From the NCBI RefSeq assembly GCF_018829635.1, contig NZ_JAHKKG010000020.1, positions 62,001 through 126,000 of the forward strand: 64,000 bases of DNA, read 5' to 3'. This DNA is from Paractinoplanes bogorensis (lineage in GTDB: Bacteria > Actinomycetota > Actinomycetes > Mycobacteriales > Micromonosporaceae). Of this stretch, positions 1-7,640 are shown piece by piece (position 1 is the stretch's first letter; each line of letters starts with the position of its first letter). The notes below the pieces were generated by a model. That model did no database searches. It was not told where the DNA came from and worked only from the letters and a program-made list of their open reading frames with translations. Position numbers and translations under genes: made by a program.

Positions 1-1287
1 TCCGACCCGAACGGCGAGTTCTTCGGCGCGCTGAAGAAGGCCGCCTCCGTGGTCGCCTCGGCGGCCACCACGGCCGGCAACTTCATCGCCAAGACCGCGG
101 TCAGCACGGTCGAGTCGATCAAGGAGGACCCGGTCAAGTTCGCGGTCGGGCTGGCCGCCGGCATCGTCGCCACGGCCGCGGTCGCCGCGGTCTGTGCCAC
201 CGGCGTGGGCTGCGTGATCCTGGCCGGCGTGGTGGCCGGTGCGGCCGCGGCCGGTGCCGAGTACGGCACCGACGTGGCCCAGGGTGACCGCGAGTTCTCG
301 GTCACCGACCTCGGCAAGGAGATGGCGATCGGCGGCGTGATCGGCGGAGCCACCGCCGGGCTCGGCGTCGGGGCCAAGAAGCTCGCCAACGGTGCCCGAA
401 GAACGTTGTCCGGCGGCGCGAAACAGGCCGACGACATCGCCGAGGACGCCGCCGCGGCCGGTCGCCGCACCGAGGACGCGGATGTCGGCGGCGGCTGCCC
501 GGTGCCGTGGATGAGCTTCACGGCGGCGACGCCGGTGCTGCTCGCCGACGGCACCACCAAACCGATCGGCCAGATCCAGCTGGGTGACCGGGTGCTCGCC
601 ACCGACCCGGTATCCGGGGTCACCGCCGGCGAGCCGGTCATCGCCCTCTACCAGAGCCGTGACCTGCTGCTCGCGGACATCACCGTGGTCGACGACCAGG
701 GCCGTACGGCGGTCATCAACACCACTCAGGACCACCCGTTCTGGAACGCCACCACCCGCACCTGGACGGTCGCGCTCGCGCTGTCGCCCGGCGACCGGCT
801 GACCAGCGGCCGAGTGGTCTCGGTGGAGGCGCTCACCGGTGCCCGGACCATGTGGAACGCCGGCGTCAACCGGCTGCGGACCTACTACGTGATGGCCGGT
901 GGCATGCCGGTGCTGGTGCACAACATGCCGCCGATCGAGGACCGGGTCAGCCGCAACGTCGGCACGTACGACCGCCTCGCGCCCTCCGGTCCGGGCAAGG
1001 AACGGCACCACATCCCGCCCAAGTCGACCCGGCCCAAGGGCAAGTCGATGGGCAGCGGGCCGTCGATCCGGATGGACAAGGCGGATCACCGGGCGCTCTA
1101 CTCGACCGGCTATTCGCGCGAGTCGCAGGCCTGGCAGCAGTGGCAGCGCGAGCTGATCCAGCAGGGCCGGCACGCCGAGGCCATGGAGATGGAGTACCGC
1201 GACATCGAGCGGCGCTTCCCGGGCAAGTACACGGTCGAGATCGACGCGCACCGGGCGCAGTACGCTACCGGCACCTCGTGCCCCTGA
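1..1287 (+). CDS. RHS-type polymorphic toxin, C-terminal part with Hint domain (5' partial)
   Basis: The reading frame is open from base 1, so the gene begins upstream of the window. The visible part starts with a hydrophobic Ala/Gly/Val-rich segment (about residues 35-75). A pretoxin Hint (intein-like) domain follows at about residues 165-315: it opens with a Cys-Pro pair near CPVPWMSF, has TPVLLADG and DHPFW blocks, and ends at VLVHN. In this family Hint releases the toxin tip by self-cleavage. The last ~110 residues are the presumed toxin and carry RHHIPPKS and a later ADHRALYSTG, a His-rich arrangement like HNH/AHH-type nucleases. The nuclease call is an inference. The gene 26 bp downstream fits an immunity partner, which supports the toxin reading. 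Confidence 0.85.
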   Translation, partial: SDPNGEFFGALKKAASVVASAATTAGNFIAKTAVSTVESIKEDPVKFAVGLAAGIVATAAVAAVCATGVGCVILAGVVAGAAAAGAEYGTDVAQGDREFSVTDLGKEMAIGGVIGGATAGLGVGAKKLANGARRTLSGGAKQADDIAEDAAAAGRRTEDADVGGGCPVPWMSFTAATPVLLADGTTKPIGQIQLGDRVLATDPVSGVTAGEPVIALYQSRDLLLADITVVDDQGRTAVINTTQDHPFWNATTRTWTVALALSPGDRLTSGRVVSVEALTGARTMWNAGVNRLRTYYVMAGGMPVLVHNMPPIEDRVSRNVGTYDRLAPSGPGKERHHIPPKSTRPKGKSMGSGPSIRMDKADHRALYSTGYSRESQAWQQWQRELIQQGRHAEAMEMEYRDIERRFPGKYTVEIDAHRAQYATGTSCP

Positions 1288-1312
1288 CCAGCACGTTTTC
1301 GAAGGAGAGGGT

Positions 1313-1819
1313 ATGGCAGAACTGACAGTGCCGATCACGCTCGGAACCGGGCTCGGCGATCTGCGTTTCGGCATGGACGAGACGCGGGCGAGGGCCGCGC
1401 TGGCGGCGTTCGGCGAGATCAAGGACGGTACGGCGCCGGGCGGATCGCTGACGCTCTACACCGAGGGTGCGGACCCCTCGTTCTCGGTGTATGCGAACTT
1501 CGTGCCCGACGGCCGGCTGTTCACGCTGGAGATCTTCCGGCCGGACGACTCCAGCGCGGTCGATCTCGAGCTGGCCGGCGTGCCCGCGTTCGGCAGCCCG
1601 GTCGACGAGGTGCTGCAGGCCCTCCGAGCCGGTGGCTACGAGGTCGATGACGAGGACGAGTTCCACCCCGTCGTCGAGGACGGCTATCTCGGCGTCTCGC
1701 TCGAGGGCGGCGACGACGGCGAGGAGGAGGACGACGACCCCGGTCCGTCCCGCTTCATCCAGTCGCTGCTGATCGCCCCGCGCGGCTACGCCACGGAGTA
1801 CACGAACGCCGCCTTCTGA
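1313..1819 (+). CDS. Probable immunity protein for the upstream RHS/Hint toxin
   Basis: A 168-residue acidic protein begins 26 bp after the toxin stop, with a strong GGAGAGG ribosome site. The N-terminus (LGDLRFGMDETRARAAL) resembles small cytoplasmic proteins with a repeated amphipathic start. The C-terminal third is very Asp/Glu-rich (EEEDDDPGP), which suits a protein that blocks a basic nuclease. I recognise no named family. The role is inferred from position, size and charge. The pair ends at a strong terminator, so the toxin and this gene probably form one transcription unit. Confidence 0.7.
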   Translation: MAELTVPITLGTGLGDLRFGMDETRARAALAAFGEIKDGTAPGGSLTLYTEGADPSFSVYANFVPDGRLFTLEIFRPDDSSAVDLELAGVPAFGSPVDEVLQALRAGGYEVDDEDEFHPVVEDGYLGVSLEGGDDGEEEDDDPGPSRFIQSLLIAPRGYATEYTNAAF

Positions 1820-1832
1820 ACCCGCACCGAAC

Positions 1833-1864
1833 GAAACAGCCCCGCCGCTCGGCGGGGCTGTTTC
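1833..1864. terminator. Bidirectional rho-independent terminator
   Basis: A perfect 14-bp inverted repeat (arms starting GAAACAGCCCC, loop GCTC) ends in TTTC on either strand. It lies between the immunity gene and the convergent transglycosylase-like gene and can stop both. Confidence 0.85.
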
Positions 1865-1928
1865 GGCATCCTCGGGCCGTTTCTATGATCCAGTCCGCGC
1901 TGGTCACGGCCTCGGGCGTACAGCCGGA

Positions 1929-2618
1929 TCAGTAATGCCCGTTGTTCTGGAAGTAGCCCCACGCTCCGCACGGGGAGTCGTATCGGCCCTTCACATAGCC
2001 CAGGCCCCATTTGATCTGGGTCGCCGGATTGGTCTTCCAGTCGGCGCCGGCCGAGGCCATTTTCTTGCCGGGCAGGGCCTGCGGAATCCCGTACGCCCCG
2101 GAGTTCTTGTTCTCGGCCCGGTAGTTCCAGCCGCTCTCGTGTTTCCACAGCTGGTCGAGGCACGGGAACTCGGCGATCGGGAAACCCTTGTCGAGCATCA
2201 GCGCGCAGCCGATCTTGCGGCTTCCGGAGTATTCGTCGCACGAGGCGGGAATCGGGCCGTCGTACGGGACCGGGCCGCTCTCGGCCTCTTTCTTGCGCTC
2301 GGCGGCCGCCTTCTTGTCGGCGATCACCTTGGTCTCGAGTTTGCCGGCCCGGGCGGCGGCGGCCTTCGCGGCGGCGGCGGCCTTGGCGGCGGCGTTGCCC
2401 TCGGCCTCACGCTGCCAGGCGCGGGCGGCGGCGTTCTGACTCTGGTGCTGCTTGAGCAACTGCATGTCGAGGTCGGCCTGGACGGCGCTCGCGATGGGGG
2501 GTTCGGAGGTGCCCGACTGCTGCCAGTCACGGCCCAGATAAATGCCGCCGATCAGGCCCGCCACGAGTAGTCCGACCGACACCGCGCGTACGGAGACGCG
2601 GCTCCAGAGCCGATTCAC
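1929..2618 (-). CDS. Secreted lytic transglycosylase-like protein
   Basis: The 229-residue protein has a basic N-terminus and a membrane or signal segment (VGLLVAGLIGGIYLG, about residues 14-28). An Ala/Lys/Glu-rich probable coiled coil follows (about 50-115), then a C-terminal lysozyme-like domain. That domain shows LWKHESGWNYRAENK, with Glu in the catalytic position, and SGAYGIPQALPG plus KWGLGYVKGRY, as in SLT/resuscitation-type actinobacterial cell-wall hydrolases. It probably cleaves peptidoglycan glycan strands outside the membrane. The GTG start at 2618 was chosen for its AAAGGGA site; the longer upstream frame has no such site. Confidence 0.85.
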   Translation of the reverse strand: MNRLWSRVSVRAVSVGLLVAGLIGGIYLGRDWQQSGTSEPPIASAVQADLDMQLLKQHQSQNAAARAWQREAEGNAAAKAAAAAKAAAARAGKLETKVIADKKAAAERKKEAESGPVPYDGPIPASCDEYSGSRKIGCALMLDKGFPIAEFPCLDQLWKHESGWNYRAENKNSGAYGIPQALPGKKMASAGADWKTNPATQIKWGLGYVKGRYDSPCGAWGYFQNNGHY

Positions 2619-2729
2619 GAGCGTCCCTTTCGTCAGTTGCTCGCAACACCCTGGCGTACCCGGCGCGGGAAGGCAACAGCCCGCTGTAAGAGGACGGAAA
2701 ATGGCCGCTATTCCAGCGATGATGGTCGC

Positions 2730-3209
2730 ATGAAGATTCCTGACGGTAAGCGCACGGTCACTCCCTATGTGGCCGCGAAGGGTGCCGCACGATTTCTCGC
2801 GTTCGTCGAGGCGGCGTTTGGCACCGAGCCGGCGCGGAAGGTGTTCAACCCAGACGGCACGATCGGTCACTCCGAAGTCACTATCGGCGATTCCGTCGTG
2901 ATGGCCTTCGATGCCGATCCCGGCTGGCCGGACATGCCCGCATTGTTGTGCGTCTATGTCGAAGACGTCGACGACACGTTCCGGCGGGCCGTCGAGGCGG
3001 GCGCGACGGTGGTCACCGAGGTCTTCACGTCGCGGATCGTCGGCGACCGGGGCGGCCGTCTGCGCGACCCGGTCGGCAACATCTGGTGGATCCAGACCCA
3101 CCTCGCCGAGCCCGACCTCGGCGCGTTCGACGACCCGGCCGAGCGGGTGATCATGGAATCGGCTCAGCGGTCCTTCGCCGACGAGATGGGCCGGCGCTTG
3201 AACGTGTAA
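2730..3209 (+). CDS. VOC/glyoxalase-like family protein (PhnB type)
   Basis: The 159-residue protein opens with VTPYVAAKGAARFLAFVEAAFG, the usual start of PhnB-like VOC proteins. It continues with HSEVTIGDSVVMAFD and ends its fold with GGRLRDPVGNIWWIQTH. VOC proteins bind a metal or small ligand with paired beta-alpha-beta-beta-beta units; the substrate here is unknown. No clear ribosome site precedes the ATG. The 3' end overlaps the convergent membrane-protein gene by 46 bp. Confidence 0.85.
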   Translation: MKIPDGKRTVTPYVAAKGAARFLAFVEAAFGTEPARKVFNPDGTIGHSEVTIGDSVVMAFDADPGWPDMPALLCVYVEDVDDTFRRAVEAGATVVTEVFTSRIVGDRGGRLRDPVGNIWWIQTHLAEPDLGAFDDPAERVIMESAQRSFADEMGRRLNV

Positions 3210-3721
3210 CTGAACGCGACGATGCCGTCGATGATCAGCACGAGGCCCCAGATCCGCATCACGTTCCACAGCGCCGGAGCCCGCCCCGGCTCGCTCAGGT
3301 CGGCGCCGATGAGCAGCGTGAAAAGACCCAGGATCAAGGCCGCGATCCCGTACGCCATCAGGTGCCGGAGCCACATGCGGCGCTCGTAGGCCGCGTGTTC
3401 CGGACCGCCCTTCGGGGGCTTGACCGGTGGCGGGCCGCCCGCGAAGCGGTGCGCGAACCGCTGGTCGGCCCAGCGGATCATCTGATGACCGAACGCGACC
3501 GAGACGCCCAGATAGACGGCGGCCAGCGCGTGCGCGGTGGTCGGCTCGCCGCCACGCCGCAGGTCGACGACCGAGAACGCCAGCAGCGCCACGTCGACCA
3601 GCGGCACCGAGACGAGCAGCGCGGTGCTCAGGGCCCGCGCCTTCAGCAGGTAGCGCGCGGCCAGCCCGGCCACGAGCAGCACCCAGAATCCGATCTCACA
3701 AGCGACGATCGCCACGATCAT
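3164..3721 (-). CDS. Multi-pass membrane protein, possible TetR target
   Basis: The 185-residue protein has about five hydrophobic segments: VAIVACEIGFWVLLVAGLAA at the N-terminus, two near residues 30-85, and two in the C-terminal half (GIAALILGLFTLLIG and IWGLVLIIDGIVAFS). A Pro/Gly-rich cytoplasmic loop around residue 100 joins the halves. GGGGAG lies 6 bp before the chosen ATG. It diverges from a TetR gene across 66 bp, the classical layout for a repressor and its target. I do not recognise the family. Confidence 0.75.
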   Translation of the reverse strand: MIVAIVACEIGFWVLLVAGLAARYLLKARALSTALLVSVPLVDVALLAFSVVDLRRGGEPTTAHALAAVYLGVSVAFGHQMIRWADQRFAHRFAGGPPPVKPPKGGPEHAAYERRMWLRHLMAYGIAALILGLFTLLIGADLSEPGRAPALWNVMRIWGLVLIIDGIVAFSYTFKRRPISSAKDR

Positions 3722-3747
3722 GACCAGCTCCCCGTTTTCGCACAGTC

Positions 3748-3768
3748 GTGTCATATCTTTTGTAACAC
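3748..3768. promoter_or_regulatory. Imperfect inverted repeat, candidate TetR operator
   Basis: A 21-bp element with GTGT/ACAC ends and an AT-rich core (CATATCTTTTG) is centred between the divergent membrane-protein and TetR genes. Position and partial symmetry suggest an operator; only the outer 4 bp pair perfectly, so the call is weak. Confidence 0.35.
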
Positions 3769-3787
3769 AGGCGTGCGAGAATCGAGC

Positions 3788-4345
3788 ATGCCCAAGATCG
3801 TGGATCACGCCGTACGCCGGCAGGAGCTGGCCGCCGCCGTCGGGCGCGTCATCGCGCGGGACGGTGTGGCTGAGGTGTCGATCCGCTCGGTCGCGGCCGA
3901 GTCGGGCTGGTCGTCCGGGTCGATGCGGCACTACTTCGCCACCCGCGGCGAGCTCCTCGCCTTCGCCTGCGAGCAGGTGATCGACCAGGTCACCGAGCGG
4001 ATCACTGCGATGTCGCCGCGTGGAGACGTACGGGAAGCAGCGTTTTTGATCTTGCTGGAGACGATGCCGGTGGACCCGCCGCGACGGGCCGAGGCGGAGA
4101 TCGCCTTTTCTTTCCTCGCGCTCGGGCTCGGTGATCCGGCGCTGGCCGCGGTGCAGAAAAGACACTTCGCTCAGATGTACGACCTGTGCCGGCAGTTGGC
4201 CACGCAGGTGTGGCCCGATCGCGATGGCGAATCGGCCGGGCGCCGGCTGCACGCGGTCGTCGACGGGCTCACAGTGCACGTGCTGGCCGGGCACCTCACC
4301 GTCGACGAGATGATGCGGCAGCTCGAGGACTACCTCAAGGCTTGA
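3788..4345 (+). CDS. TetR family transcriptional regulator
   Basis: The 185-residue length is usual for TetR. An N-terminal helix-turn-helix runs from about residue 10 to 55: VIARDGVAEVSIRSVAAESG, then SSGSMRHYFATRGELL with the conserved HYF-x-x(R/K)-x-E-LL recognition end. The C-terminal ligand domain ends in VVDGLTVHVLAGHL. It probably represses the divergent membrane-protein gene. Its last 11 bp overlap the convergent methyltransferase gene. Confidence 0.9.
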   Translation: MPKIVDHAVRRQELAAAVGRVIARDGVAEVSIRSVAAESGWSSGSMRHYFATRGELLAFACEQVIDQVTERITAMSPRGDVREAAFLILLETMPVDPPRRAEAEIAFSFLALGLGDPALAAVQKRHFAQMYDLCRQLATQVWPDRDGESAGRRLHAVVDGLTVHVLAGHLTVDEMMRQLEDYLKA

Positions 4346-5075
4346 CCCAGGTGGCGATGATCTTGCTGCTCTCGTTCGTGAACGGGTCCCGCTCCCACGA
4401 CTCCCAGCGATGCTCCGGCCGCAGACCCGCGATCCGCGCCATCAGATCCATCTCGCTCGGCCACAGATAGCGGAACGGCACCGCCGAGAACTCGCCGCGG
4501 CCGTCCTCGTGCAGCGTGACGTAGTTCGACGCCATCGCCTGCGTGGCCACCTCGTAGGAGTCGAAGCCCCAGTGCGACGGCGTCACCGTGAACGGCACCA
4601 CGGTCTGCCCGGCCGGCAGCTTCCGCAACTCGGGAATCATGACCTCGATCAAGAACCGGCCGCCGGGACGCAGGTGGGCGGCGGCGTTCGCGAAACAGTC
4701 GACCTGTGCTTCCTGCGTGGTCAGGTTCATGACCGTGTTGAAGACGAGGTAGACCAGGTCGAACTCGCCGTCGACCCGCGTCTGCGAGAAGTCGCCGATG
4801 GTGACCGGGATGGTGTCGTTCTTGCTCGCGAGGCGCGCGACCATGGCCCGGGACATGTCGATGCCGTGCACGTCGACGCCACGCTCGGCCAGCGGCACGG
4901 CTATCCGGCCGGTGCCGATCGCGAACTCCAGCGCGTTTCCCGCCTTGCCCGCCAGCTCGGCCAGGACGTCGGCCGTCCGGGCGATCACGGCCGGGTCGAA
5001 CTCGGAGCCGGGCGCGCCGACGCCGTCATACGTCTGGGCGACGCTCTCGCCGAAGTGACCGTCCGGATCATCCAT
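4335..5075 (-). CDS. Class I SAM-dependent methyltransferase
   Basis: The 246-residue protein has a Rossmann methyltransferase core. Motif I is LEFAIGTGRIAVPLAERG (about residues 48-65), the acidic post-I motif is VHGIDMSRAM, and GEFDLVYLVFNTVMNL and LRPGGRFLIEV follow. The C-terminal half (WPSEMDLMARIAGL, then HRWESWERDPF) matches actinobacterial small-molecule methyltransferases of unknown substrate. A TACGGT box 7 nt before the ATG suggests a leaderless transcript. Confidence 0.9.
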   Translation of the reverse strand: MDDPDGHFGESVAQTYDGVGAPGSEFDPAVIARTADVLAELAGKAGNALEFAIGTGRIAVPLAERGVDVHGIDMSRAMVARLASKNDTIPVTIGDFSQTRVDGEFDLVYLVFNTVMNLTTQEAQVDCFANAAAHLRPGGRFLIEVMIPELRKLPAGQTVVPFTVTPSHWGFDSYEVATQAMASNYVTLHEDGRGEFSAVPFRYLWPSEMDLMARIAGLRPEHRWESWERDPFTNESSKIIATWVKP

Positions 5076-5082
5076 GGCCCGG

Positions 5083-5088
5083 ACCGTA
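5083..5088 (-). promoter_or_regulatory. -10 box TACGGT, leaderless start of methyltransferase gene
   Basis: TACGGT is followed by 7 nt and then the ATG. This spacing places the transcript start at the start codon. Confidence 0.45.
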
Positions 5089-5104
5089 CCGGCGGCCCTT
5101 CATG

Positions 5105-5194
5105 ATCGCCCCCGAATTACGGCAGCTCGATCGGTAGCTTCAGGCCGTCATCGCCCCCGACTCAGGGCAGCTCGATCGGTAGCTTCAGGCCGTC
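5105..5194. repeat. 45-bp tandem duplication at the 3' end of the MTA phosphorylase gene
   Basis: Two adjacent 45-bp copies (5105-5149 and 5150-5194) differ at only 3 positions. The inner copy holds the last codons and TGA stop of the phosphorylase gene. The outer copy repeats those codons after the stop, with a TAA at the matching place. Confidence 0.9.
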
Positions 5195-5959
5195 GAGCAT
5201 CGACGCGCACGGGCACGTCCGCTCGGCCGGGAGCCGGGTCACCGCGTCGAGCAGAACCGACCGCAGCCGCGCGGTGTTGTCGGCGAACACCCGGAAGACC
5301 TCCTCCTGGGTGACACCGTGGTCGCCCTCGACCCCTGCGTCGAGATCGGTGACCAGGGCGATGGAGGTGTAACAGAGCCCCAGTTCACGAGCCAGTACGG
5401 CTTCCGGGTGACCGGTCATGTTCACGATCGTGCCGCCGATCGCGGTGAACCAGCGCGACTCGGCCCGCGTCGAAAAGCGCGGCCCCTCGACCACGACCAT
5501 CGTGCCGCCGTCGACCGGAGCGACCGGCACAGCCGCGGCCAGCACGGCACGGCGGCCGTCCGGGCAATACGGATCGGCGAAATTCAGGTGCACGGCGCCG
5601 GTGTCGTAGTAGGTCTGCGCGCGCCCGCTCGTCCGGTCGATCAGCTGGTCAGGCACCACGAACGTGCCCGGACCGAACTCGGGACGCAGCCCACCGACGG
5701 CACACGGGGCGACGATCTGCCGTACGCCCAGAGCCCGCAACGCCCACAGATTGGCCTGGTAAGGAATCTTGTGGGGTGGGAAGCGGTGGTCGCGTCCGTG
5801 CCGCGGCAGGAACGCGACACGACGGTCACCCACCTGGGCGACAGTGATCGGATCGGAGGGCGCACCGTAGGGCGTGGACACCTCGTGCTCGGAGGCGCCG
5901 TCCAGGAGGGCGTAGAGCCCCGATCCGCCGATGACGCCGATCTCGGCCGCTGGGTTCAT
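5162..5959 (-). CDS. mtnP: S-methyl-5'-thioadenosine phosphorylase
   Basis: The 265-residue protein phosphorolyses methylthioadenosine in the methionine salvage and polyamine by-product route. Family motifs run in order: IGVIGGSGLYALL (phosphate-binding start), FLPRHGRDHRFPPHKIPYQAN, GTFVVPDQLIDRT, VVEGPRFSTRAE, then NMTGHPEAVLARELGLCYTS. VTDLDAG takes the place of the base-specificity loop, and the C-terminus keeps a Cys pair (CPCAS). Length and motifs fit MTAP rather than the shorter PNP forms. A TAAGGT box 6 nt before the ATG suggests a leaderless mRNA. Confidence 0.9.
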   Translation of the reverse strand: MNPAAEIGVIGGSGLYALLDGASEHEVSTPYGAPSDPITVAQVGDRRVAFLPRHGRDHRFPPHKIPYQANLWALRALGVRQIVAPCAVGGLRPEFGPGTFVVPDQLIDRTSGRAQTYYDTGAVHLNFADPYCPDGRRAVLAAAVPVAPVDGGTMVVVEGPRFSTRAESRWFTAIGGTIVNMTGHPEAVLARELGLCYTSIALVTDLDAGVEGDHGVTQEEVFRVFADNTARLRSVLLDAVTRLPAERTCPCASMLDGLKLPIELP

Positions 5960-5965
5960 GGGCAG

Positions 5966-5971
5966 ACCTTA
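5966..5971 (-). promoter_or_regulatory. -10 box TAAGGT, leaderless start of mtnP
   Basis: TAAGGT is separated from the mtnP ATG by 6 nt, the spacing of leaderless actinobacterial promoters. Confidence 0.45.
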
Positions 5972-6063
5972 TCGGGGGCCGGAATCTCGGGCTAATGTGC
6001 GATGCATGGCGTTGCTGGGGACGGCGTATGTATAGCGAGGGCCAGCGGATCGGAGGCCGGTCG

Positions 6064-6621
6064 ATGGAGTCGATGACCGGTCGGCTTCTGGTGGCGACAC
6101 CCACGCTCAAAGATCCAAATTTCGACCGTACGGTCGTGCTGCTGGTCGCCCACGAGACGGGCGGGGCCCTCGGCGTGGTGCTGAACCGCGCCACCGAGGT
6201 GCCCGTCGCCGACGTGCTCGGCGGCTGGGGCGAGCTGGCCGGCGATCCCGCCGTGCTCTTCGAGGGCGGTCCCGTGCAGCCCGAGTCCGCCATCTGCCTG
6301 GCCCGCACCCGCCCCGAGGTGAAGAAGCGGGTGTCCGGCTTCCACCAGGTGTCGGGCGCCCTCGGCACGGTCGACCTGTCGGCCGACCCCGAGCGTCTGC
6401 GCGAGAGCGTGGCCGGCATCCGGGTCTTCGCGGGCTACTCGGGCTGGTCCGCGGGCCAGCTGGAAGACGAGATCTCCTCCGGCTCGTGGTTCCTGCTCGA
6501 CGCGCTACCCGGCGACCCGTTCATGAGCCGCCCCGACGACCTGTGGGCCATGGTGCTGCGCCGCCAAGGCGACATCCTGGCCGCGGTGGCCCACTTCCCG
6601 CCCGATCCCGCCTTGAACTGA
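6064..6621 (+). CDS. YqgE/AlgH family protein
   Basis: The 185-residue protein contains the family signature throughout: GRLLVATPTLKDPNFDRTVV, then HETGGALGVVLNRATEVPV, VLFEGGPVQPESAICL and the C-terminal FAGYSGWSAGQLEDEI with WFLLDALPGDPF. The biochemical role of the family is not settled. The ATG at 6064 has GGAGG 7 bp upstream and begins at the family's usual MxSMTGRLL start. An in-frame ATG at 6028 would add 12 residues without a good site. Confidence 0.9.
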   Translation: MESMTGRLLVATPTLKDPNFDRTVVLLVAHETGGALGVVLNRATEVPVADVLGGWGELAGDPAVLFEGGPVQPESAICLARTRPEVKKRVSGFHQVSGALGTVDLSADPERLRESVAGIRVFAGYSGWSAGQLEDEISSGSWFLLDALPGDPFMSRPDDLWAMVLRRQGDILAAVAHFPPDPALN

Positions 6622-6692
6622 GGGGGTCCCGGCACCTCGCGTTCAGAGGTGTGTAGTATTTCCTCCGTGCCCGGGTGAACCGGGGACGGTAA

Positions 6693-6765
6693 GGGGCTGT
6701 GGCGCAGCTGGTAGCGCACCACACTGGCAGTGTGGGGGTCAGGGGTTCGAGTCCCCTCAGCTCCA
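6693..6765 (+). tRNA. tRNA-Ala (anticodon GGC)
   Basis: A 73-nt cloverleaf is visible. The acceptor arms GGGGCTG and CAGCTCC pair with one G-U. The anticodon stem CCACA/TGTGG encloses the loop CTGGCAG, giving GGC. The T-arm is AGGGG-TTCGAGT-CCCCT. CCA is not encoded. A TAGTAT box at 6654-6659 is a plausible -10. The 3' half is copied at 11474-11506, which marks this tRNA as the insertion site of the element downstream. Confidence 0.95.
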
Positions 6766-6766
6766 C
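6734..6766. other. attL-like site: 3' part of tRNA-Ala
   Basis: These 33 bases, from the 3' side of the anticodon stem through the acceptor end, match 11474-11506 at 32 of 33 positions. Integrases commonly rebuild a tRNA 3' end in this way. Confidence 0.75.
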
Positions 6767-6774
6767 CCTTACAA

Positions 6775-6803
6775 AACACCCGGGCAGATGCCCGGGTGTT
6801 TTT
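6775..6803 (+). terminator. Rho-independent terminator after tRNA-Ala
   Basis: An 11-bp perfect stem (AACACCCGGGC with its complement) and AGAT loop end in TTTTT. It lies 9 nt after the tRNA. Confidence 0.9.
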
Positions 6804-6808
6804 GTCTT

Positions 6809-6826
6809 TGCCAGATCCGTGCCAGA
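6809..6826. repeat. Direct repeat inside the left end of the element
   Basis: TGCCAGATCCGTGCCAGA consists of two TGCCAGA halves 4 nt apart. It recurs with one change at 11342-11359 in the same orientation. It may be an integrase arm site; an integrase C-terminal codon remnant is the alternative. Confidence 0.6.
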
Positions 6827-7640
6827 TAACCGCTCGGCCTGCTTCCGAGCCTCGCCGATCAACACATCGAGAGCGCGATGGCTTGGTCGCGTTCGCGGCT
6901 CGAATGTCCGTCGGGAGTCATGTGCTTCGCAAGTCGGGCTGCTTTGGCTGCTATCGCCTTTATATGTTGCCAGCGACTCGGAAGCGCATCGGCGAGGTAG
7001 GACTCGGCTAATCTCGCTGCCCCTCTCTGTCAGTCGCCCACCAGCCAAGCCTGACATAGATCAACTGGACGGCTCTACCGTCGTCGGGACGTCTACGGAC
7101 GTCTCCCAGGAGGTGACCTATCGAGCGAAGTGCTGGACGGCTACCGGTCGGCTGTCGATCTTCTTCAAACTTTCTGTACGTTTTCAAGGCGGCCCGAAAC
7201 GGGCCGCTCACGCCGCCATCAGGGCGCGAACTCGTCCCGCCGCTGCCGCTTGGGCCGAGCTCGCAGGCAGCCCGTCGGCTGGCGTGCAACAGCGGAGTCG
7301 GGCCGCAGCTACAACATCGAAGCGATTCGGTGAGTGTGCCTTGGCAGCCGACCGACACGGCCAGGGCGGCGCGGCCGAGGAGCCACGCCTGGCCGTTGTG
7401 CGAATCAAGCTCAGACGTCGTTACGGTTACTGCGCCTCCGGCGGGGGGCGCTCCGGCTCCGGGATGGCCGCGCACCCCGTCACCCTCGCCCCGGGGCAAG
7501 CCGAGCAGACCGCCGCCGGCGCCCACCGGCCTGGGTGGCTCGTGTCAAGGCCGTCTTGACGCGGCGGGCGCCGGCGGCACCCCGCTCCCACAGTGGGCGG
7601 GTCGAGGGTGACGGGATGGCTATAGCCGCTCTGAGCGAGA
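6827..7640. other. Gene-poor left part of the element
   Basis: No open frame here has coherent protein character. The longer ones are Arg/Pro/Gly-rich or run through the tRNA. A perfect 7-bp hairpin (GCGGCCC, loop GAAAC) lies at 7189-7207. It reads as degraded sequence, possibly from a lost integrase. Confidence 0.5.

Noticed and set aside
5105..5149. Leftover of a second phosphorylase gene
   Set aside because: Only the last ~45 bp are copied, as a tandem unit, so it is a local duplication and not a gene remnant.
7008..7526. 172-codon minus-strand frame
   Set aside because: It is Gly/Arg-rich with scattered Cys and no recognisable pattern, in decayed sequence.
6699..7559. Long plus-strand frame starting inside tRNA-Ala
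   Set aside because: It reads through the tRNA and its terminator and has Arg/Pro/Ser-rich composition with no domain.
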